Positions 5,831-9,494 of a stretch of 9,494 nt of DNA are shown in pieces (the first letter of the stretch is position 1; every line of letters begins with the position of its first letter). The position numbers and the translations under genes are program-made. This DNA comes from CAYQXJ01 sp964421565 (GTDB lineage: Bacteria; Planctomycetota; Brocadiia; SM23-32). The DNA lies in NCBI GenBank assembly GCA_964421565.1, contig CAYQXJ010000033.1, positions 1 to 9,494 of the forward strand. Direction: 5' to 3'. The notes beneath the pieces were generated by a model. The model did not search any database, was not told where the DNA came from, and was given only the letters and a program-made list of their open reading frames with translations.

Positions 5831-6898
5831 TCAGGGCGACCAACGGTACAACGGCCGGTTGCGCGCCGCGGCCGGCAGGCCCTCGCCCACCTGAACCTTC
5901 AGCTCAGGTGCCCGCACGGCACCCAGAATCATCTCGGCGATGCTCGGCATCCGCCGGTATTCCACCACCTGGACCTCGCCGACGCCGGCAATGGTGCGTG
6001 CCTTCTCCACAGCGTCGTCCAGATAACCTATGGCGTCGATGAGTTTCTCGGCTTCTGCATCGCTGCTGGTGAAGATTCGGCCGTCTGCAAGGCTGCGAAC
6101 TTGCTGCACGGAAAGGTCGGGTCTGCCGTCGGCAATGACCTCCACGAACCGCTCGTGCATCTGGCCGATCACTCCCTCCAGCAGTTCCTTCTCCCGCTCC
6201 CACTCTTGTTGGGTCTTCTCGGCGGTGAGTGAGGTCATGTCCTTGTACGGCCCCGTGACAAGGCTACGGTCCCTGACGCCGATCATCCGCATCAGCCCGC
6301 TGGCGTTGTAAAGTGGCATCATGACGCCGATGCTTCCGGTGATAGTCGTGGGGTGCGCATAGATCACATCCGAGGCGCAGGTCACGTAGAAGGCCCCGGA
6401 CGCCGCGACATCCTCCATCAGCGCGACGACGGGTTTGCCGGTCTCCTCGCGGAAGGCCTGGACCTCACGGTGCATGATGTCGCACGTCGTGATGCCTCCG
6501 CCGCCGCTGTTGACTGCAAGCACCACGGCGCGGACCTTGCTGTCCTCGCGCGCCCGAGCCAGCATAGCGCTCAACAGATGACGCGGATCGGTGCCCAAGC
6601 CGCCCCCCCCTCCGGGTATCAGCATGCCGCGCACGGGGATGACGGCCACTTTCGGCTGACCCGTGGCGCCGCTCAGGATAACCTCCGTGACGGCCGCCCG
6701 CTGGCGAGCTTCAACGCTGACCGACGTGCTGGCCGCGGCGAGCAATCCGAAGAAGCCTATCACCACCACAACACCAAGCATTACAACCACGGCGACGCCC
6801 CCGACCAGGAAGCCCAGGCACCCGACAGACCAGCCGCGTCCCTGTCCCTTCCCCCCGGTGAGTTCCTTCTCATCAACCGACATAGCAGCCCCCGCCAT
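5831..6898 (-). CDS. sppA: Signal peptide peptidase SppA, S49 family
   Basis: A membrane-anchored serine protease that digests cleaved signal peptides and other membrane-bound peptides. The 355 residues fit the short, single-domain form rather than the duplicated 67-kDa E. coli form. A basic, Gly-rich N-terminus is followed by one long hydrophobic segment (about 23-54), which would anchor the catalytic domain outside the membrane. The Ser-Lys dyad is visible: nucleophile S167 in DVAASGAFYVT and general base K219 in TGPYKDMTS. The typical TGSIGV stretch lies between them. A Gly-rich loop near residues 95-100 is encoded by a run of eight C (6603-6610 on the plus strand). The start is uncertain: ATG 6898 has no SD, while the in-frame ATG at 6883 (MSVDEKEL) has a G-rich run five bases upstream and may be the true start. 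cysS follows after 31 bases. Confidence 0.93.
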   Translation of the reverse strand: MAGAAMSVDEKELTGGKGQGRGWSVGCLGFLVGGVAVVVMLGVVVVIGFFGLLAAASTSVSVEARQRAAVTEVILSGATGQPKVAVIPVRGMLIPGGGGGLGTDPRHLLSAMLARAREDSKVRAVVLAVNSGGGGITTCDIMHREVQAFREETGKPVVALMEDVAASGAFYVTCASDVIYAHPTTITGSIGVMMPLYNASGLMRMIGVRDRSLVTGPYKDMTSLTAEKTQQEWEREKELLEGVIGQMHERFVEVIADGRPDLSVQQVRSLADGRIFTSSDAEAEKLIDAIGYLDDAVEKARTIAGVGEVQVVEYRRMPSIAEMILGAVRAPELKVQVGEGLPAAARNRPLYRWSP

Positions 6899-6973
6899 TG
6901 CTGGGATTGATCAGTGCATTCTCCGGTACGGGACGGACCGCGTCAAGCACGGCGAGACGCGTACCTTTGCGCG

Positions 6974-8446
6974 TCAGCGTTCCTGTTGAGAGTCCTGGTT
7001 CAGGACGAACTGCTCCTGGTAGTGTTCGCGCAGGCGGGCGCGGACCGCACCATCGGGGTAGAACTCGAGGAAGTCGTCCAACTGCTGACCCAGGGCCTCG
7101 CGCAGCATAAACGGTGAACCCTGCGAGCCTGCGTGTAAGAACTCCGCGTGCAGCCGCAGCCTGCCGTATGCATGCGCTTCGCGGAAGATGGCGGCTGGCT
7201 GGCTATTGGTCACCTCGCGCAGCACGGCCAGGGCATGGTCCAGATGTTCGCGTGTCGGCAGGTCGGCGACCCCCGCCTCATGAAGCGCGGCTTCCAGGCC
7301 CGCATACGCAAGTGCGCCCTGCACACGCCCTTCCACAACGTCTGCAAGGTCGGGCGGCTCTGTCGCCGGCAGCGGCACGAACCGCAGGTCCCGTCCCTCG
7401 GCATCGACCAGTGCCCCCACCGTCGCGCCGGTATCGTCGTTCACCGGGCAGAAAGCAACACGCCCACCGTCAGGCGATACGGCTAGGCCGAGGAAGGAGC
7501 CGTCCTGCAAGAAGTGCACCGGCGTGGCCTCCCCCGAGCCCGGGTTGACAACCATCAGCGCTATAGCGTCGCTGGCCGCGTCGCGGTAGGCGAGGCTAAC
7601 CTGACCCGTTTCGCGGGCGATGGACGTCAGGACCAGCCCATCCCCGGCGGCTCTCCACACGGCCCTTACACGGCGATCATGCACCCCAACTGCGACCAGC
7701 GAGACGCGCTGCCCGCTGCCCGCCGGATGCTCCGCCGCAACGTACACCCTCCTGCCATCCGGAGCCCACAGGGGGCGGGACCGGCCAAGCCCCGCGTCGC
7801 CGAGATCCACGGCAACGTCCCGGCGCTGCCGCGTCATAAGGTCGAAGATCCTCACCGCCTGCCGCTCGTTCTGCTCGTGGATCCATGCGACGAGCCGTCC
7901 ATTCGGCGCGAAGCTCAACGTGGCCTGCTGCTCGTCGTCCTCCGGCAGCGGCACACTGTTGCGGGTCACACCGTCCAGCCCAAGCACCCGGACGCCCAGT
8001 TCCGCATGGGGCCCGGGCACTGCAAGCGTTTGCCTGTCGAGCCAGGCCGGCCCCCACCAGTAACCCCATTCCAACACCGGCCGCTCACGCCACAACAGAC
8101 GGCTCTGCCCCGTGTCAAGTTTCCACACGTGGAGTTCAGCGGTTCTGAGAGCGCCGTCGCCTGCGCCCCCGTCCCCGTAACGCAGATATGCGAGTCGACG
8201 TCCGTCGGGCGACCACGCGGCGGGGCTTACGAGGTCTTGCTCACCGCGTCTCTCAGCGATGGTGCGCACCTCGTGCCCGTCCGCGCTCGCCATGACCAGG
8301 GAGACGACTCCTTCCGCCCCCCTTGCAGCAACCGGGAAGACGACATGCCTGGAGTCTGGCGACCAGGCCGAAGGCCAGACACAACCGAGCCAGAGCACTG
8401 TTACGACCACCGCCAAAGCCACCAGGGCCATCGCACGCCCTGCCAC
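6974..8446 (-). CDS. Membrane-anchored PD40/TolB-like beta-propeller protein
   Basis: A 490-residue protein of unknown function. After a very short N-terminus, one hydrophobic segment (about 6-22) ends in WLGC. That would suit a signal anchor or a non-ideal lipoprotein signal, since W rather than L or V sits at -3. Five PD40-type repeats with the WSPDGRRLAY pattern follow, near residues 26-42, 77-92, 177-190, 226-238 and 321-335. They indicate a beta-propeller outside the cytoplasm. The last 130 or so residues are predicted helical, ending in a Gln/Glu-rich tail. I chose GTG 8446 because GGAGGAGG sits five bases upstream; extending to 8614 adds low-complexity Arg/Gly sequence and overlaps the neighbouring gene. 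Propellers of this kind usually bind proteins or glycans. The 59-base gap to the upstream gene and the 75-base gap to sppA suggest an operon. Confidence 0.8.
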   Translation of the reverse strand: MAGRAMALVALAVVVTVLWLGCVWPSAWSPDSRHVVFPVAARGAEGVVSLVMASADGHEVRTIAERRGEQDLVSPAAWSPDGRRLAYLRYGDGGAGDGALRTAELHVWKLDTGQSRLLWRERPVLEWGYWWGPAWLDRQTLAVPGPHAELGVRVLGLDGVTRNSVPLPEDDEQQATLSFAPNGRLVAWIHEQNERQAVRIFDLMTRQRRDVAVDLGDAGLGRSRPLWAPDGRRVYVAAEHPAGSGQRVSLVAVGVHDRRVRAVWRAAGDGLVLTSIARETGQVSLAYRDAASDAIALMVVNPGSGEATPVHFLQDGSFLGLAVSPDGGRVAFCPVNDDTGATVGALVDAEGRDLRFVPLPATEPPDLADVVEGRVQGALAYAGLEAALHEAGVADLPTREHLDHALAVLREVTNSQPAAIFREAHAYGRLRLHAEFLHAGSQGSPFMLREALGQQLDDFLEFYPDGAVRARLREHYQEQFVLNQDSQQER

Positions 8447-8505
8447 CTCGCCCTCCTCCGCCGGGATTCGCAACCCTCGCGTTCCCCGGCATTGCTGGAG
8501 TCCGT
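8447..8505 (-). promoter_or_regulatory. Short gap with a hairpin just before the propeller gene SD
   Basis: A 6-bp GC stem pairs 8460-8465 (GCCGGG) with 8485-8490 (CCCGGC) around a 19-base loop. On the minus strand it lies immediately upstream of the GGAGGAGG ribosome-binding site. There is no T run, so it is not a clear terminator. It could affect translation of the downstream gene or RNA stability. Confidence 0.3.
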
Positions 8506-9494
8506 TCACGCTTCCGCCACCAGTCCGTCCACCACGCTGCACGCGTAACGCATCGCCCGGTAGATGGGTTGGCCCTCCCCGCCCGCTGTTACGTCTTCGT
8601 TCAGGTACTCCCAAACTATCTCCTTATCCGGCGTAACTTCGAAGACGCGCCCCCCTGTATCAGAGTCGGTGATGAGCGTGTTCCCGTTCGGCAGTCGCTG
8701 GTTCGCGCCCCGCGTGTGGCTGTAAAACGACTGCGGTGGATCGCCCTCGTAACGCCATACGATCCGGCCGCTGATCGGGTCCATCTCCACCACTGCGCTG
8801 CTGCCCCGCTCGCACCCGTTGTCGAAGATCAGCAGGTGGCCGTTTGCCAGCATGGTGGGCATATGCTGCTTCTGCAGGACGCCGGGACCCCACGCCCAGA
8901 CGACCTCACCCGTTGCCTTGTCGATGATGCCGACGGTGTCGATGTTGCGGCAACTGAACAGGACGTTGCCCGGTCGGAAGCGCTCGTCCCGCTCACCCGT
9001 CGCGTTCGGCGGCAGCGATTCCACCGTATTGGTATGCGCCCAGTCGTAGTCCCCGCGTGGGAAGTCGATGTCGACCAGTTCGGCCATCTCGCCAGCATGC
9101 TCGGCGGCGTGCCATTCCCAGACAAGGTTCCCTTCCCGCGTCACCTCCAGGATGCAGTCACTCTTGATGCGACCCTCGCGGATCAGGCCGTTCTCCACGT
9201 ATTCGCGACAAACAACGAGCGTATTGCCGTTCTGCAGGCGCTCGAAGTCGTGGTGCGCGGCGACTTGCCACTCGGCCAGCAATCGGCCGTCCCAATCGAG
9301 TTCGATCATCACGCCGGGGAAGCTGTCCTCGACGTCCTTCATGATGGCGATCAGCCGCCCATCTGGCAGCATCTCGGCGTAGTGCCAGCCCGTCCACAAA
9401 TCGTCCGTCCCCTCACCGTAATGATGACTCCAGCGGTGCACCTCCTTGCCCTCCAGATCGATGAGCCGGGCCGACTGCTCGAACCGGCTCTGGC
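8506..9494 (-). CDS. Arylsulfotransferase-like beta-propeller protein, 5' end outside the window
   Basis: About 328 C-terminal residues are visible. The frame stays open to the right edge and reads ARLIDLEGKEVHRW before GTG 9441. That motif is the usual first strand of the arylsulfotransferase (ASST) family, so 9441 is not the real start. The protein shows propeller blades with a repeated histidine-then-LPNGN pattern: WHYAEMLPDGR, HHDFERLQNGNT, AHTNTVESLP, QHMPTMLANGH and SHTRGANQRLPNGNT. Strands of the VVWAWGPG and IVWRYEGDP type lie between them. In characterised ASST enzymes, propeller histidines carry out PAPS-independent sulfate transfer between phenols. Several histidines here could serve, but I cannot assign the catalytic one. 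The family also contains members of unknown function. Without the N-terminus, a signal peptide cannot be judged. It is the first visible gene of the minus-strand run. Confidence 0.8.
   Translation of the reverse strand, partial: QSRFEQSARLIDLEGKEVHRWSHHYGEGTDDLWTGWHYAEMLPDGRLIAIMKDVEDSFPGVMIELDWDGRLLAEWQVAAHHDFERLQNGNTLVVCREYVENGLIREGRIKSDCILEVTREGNLVWEWHAAEHAGEMAELVDIDFPRGDYDWAHTNTVESLPPNATGERDERFRPGNVLFSCRNIDTVGIIDKATGEVVWAWGPGVLQKQHMPTMLANGHLLIFDNGCERGSSAVVEMDPISGRIVWRYEGDPPQSFYSHTRGANQRLPNGNTLITDSDTGGRVFEVTPDKEIVWEYLNEDVTAGGEGQPIYRAMRYACSVVDGLVAEA

Noticed and set aside
4708..6042. 444-codon plus-strand frame opposite cysS and the end of sppA
   Set aside because: Antisense shadow of two clear genes, rich in His, Ala and Val, with no family resemblance.
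8381..8383. Lipoprotein signal (WLGC) in the PD40 protein
   Set aside because: A Trp sits at the -3 position, where Leu or Val is usual. It is possible but not supported enough to call it a lipoprotein.
7514..8548. 344-codon plus-strand frame opposite the PD40 propeller gene
   Set aside because: The minus strand carries repeated SPDG motifs and an SD; the plus frame is Arg/Pro-rich with no motif.

Overview
This is a GC-rich bacterial stretch that looks chromosomal. It carries a tRNA-Pro end, arginine biosynthesis, cysteinyl-tRNA synthetase, an SppA-type peptidase and a c-di-GMP enzyme, with no phage, plasmid, IS or CRISPR hallmarks. Start codons are a mix of ATG and GTG with recognisable Shine-Dalgarno (SD) sequences. 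I cannot fix the phylum. The propeller proteins, the nitrilase subfamily and the degenerate CACGAAG-type intergenic repeats remind me of environmental Planctomycetota or Armatimonadota genomes, but that is only an impression.

Layout. Positions 1-56 are the 3' part of a tRNA-Pro(UGG), cut by the left edge and followed by a possible terminator hairpin. A gene-poor stretch to about 435 leads to a plus-strand pair: a membrane diguanylate cyclase (436-1728) and, 32 bases later, a nitrilase-superfamily amidohydrolase (1761-2732). The nitrilase converges on argC (minus strand, 3913-2897). The gap between their stop codons is bordered by imperfect inverted repeats. argC diverges at 3914-4081 from a plus-strand fragment that matches only the N-terminus of an AI-2E/PerM-family permease. 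That fragment has a good SD and start but stops being permease-like at about 4285, just before the convergent cysS gene.

From 9494 down to 4324 all genes lie on the minus strand with short gaps (59, 75 and 31 bases) and could form one transcription unit: an arylsulfotransferase-like propeller protein (5' end outside the window), a membrane-anchored PD40/TolB-like propeller protein, sppA and cysS. The first three are a known or likely envelope or secreted group. cysS is housekeeping.

I did not find a convincing new multi-gene system. The points most worth a second look are the truncated permease abutting cysS, the three perfect 7-base repeats in the probable argC leader, the inverted repeats between nitrilase and argC, the nitrilase insertion after the catalytic cysteine, and the two-propeller plus peptidase cluster.
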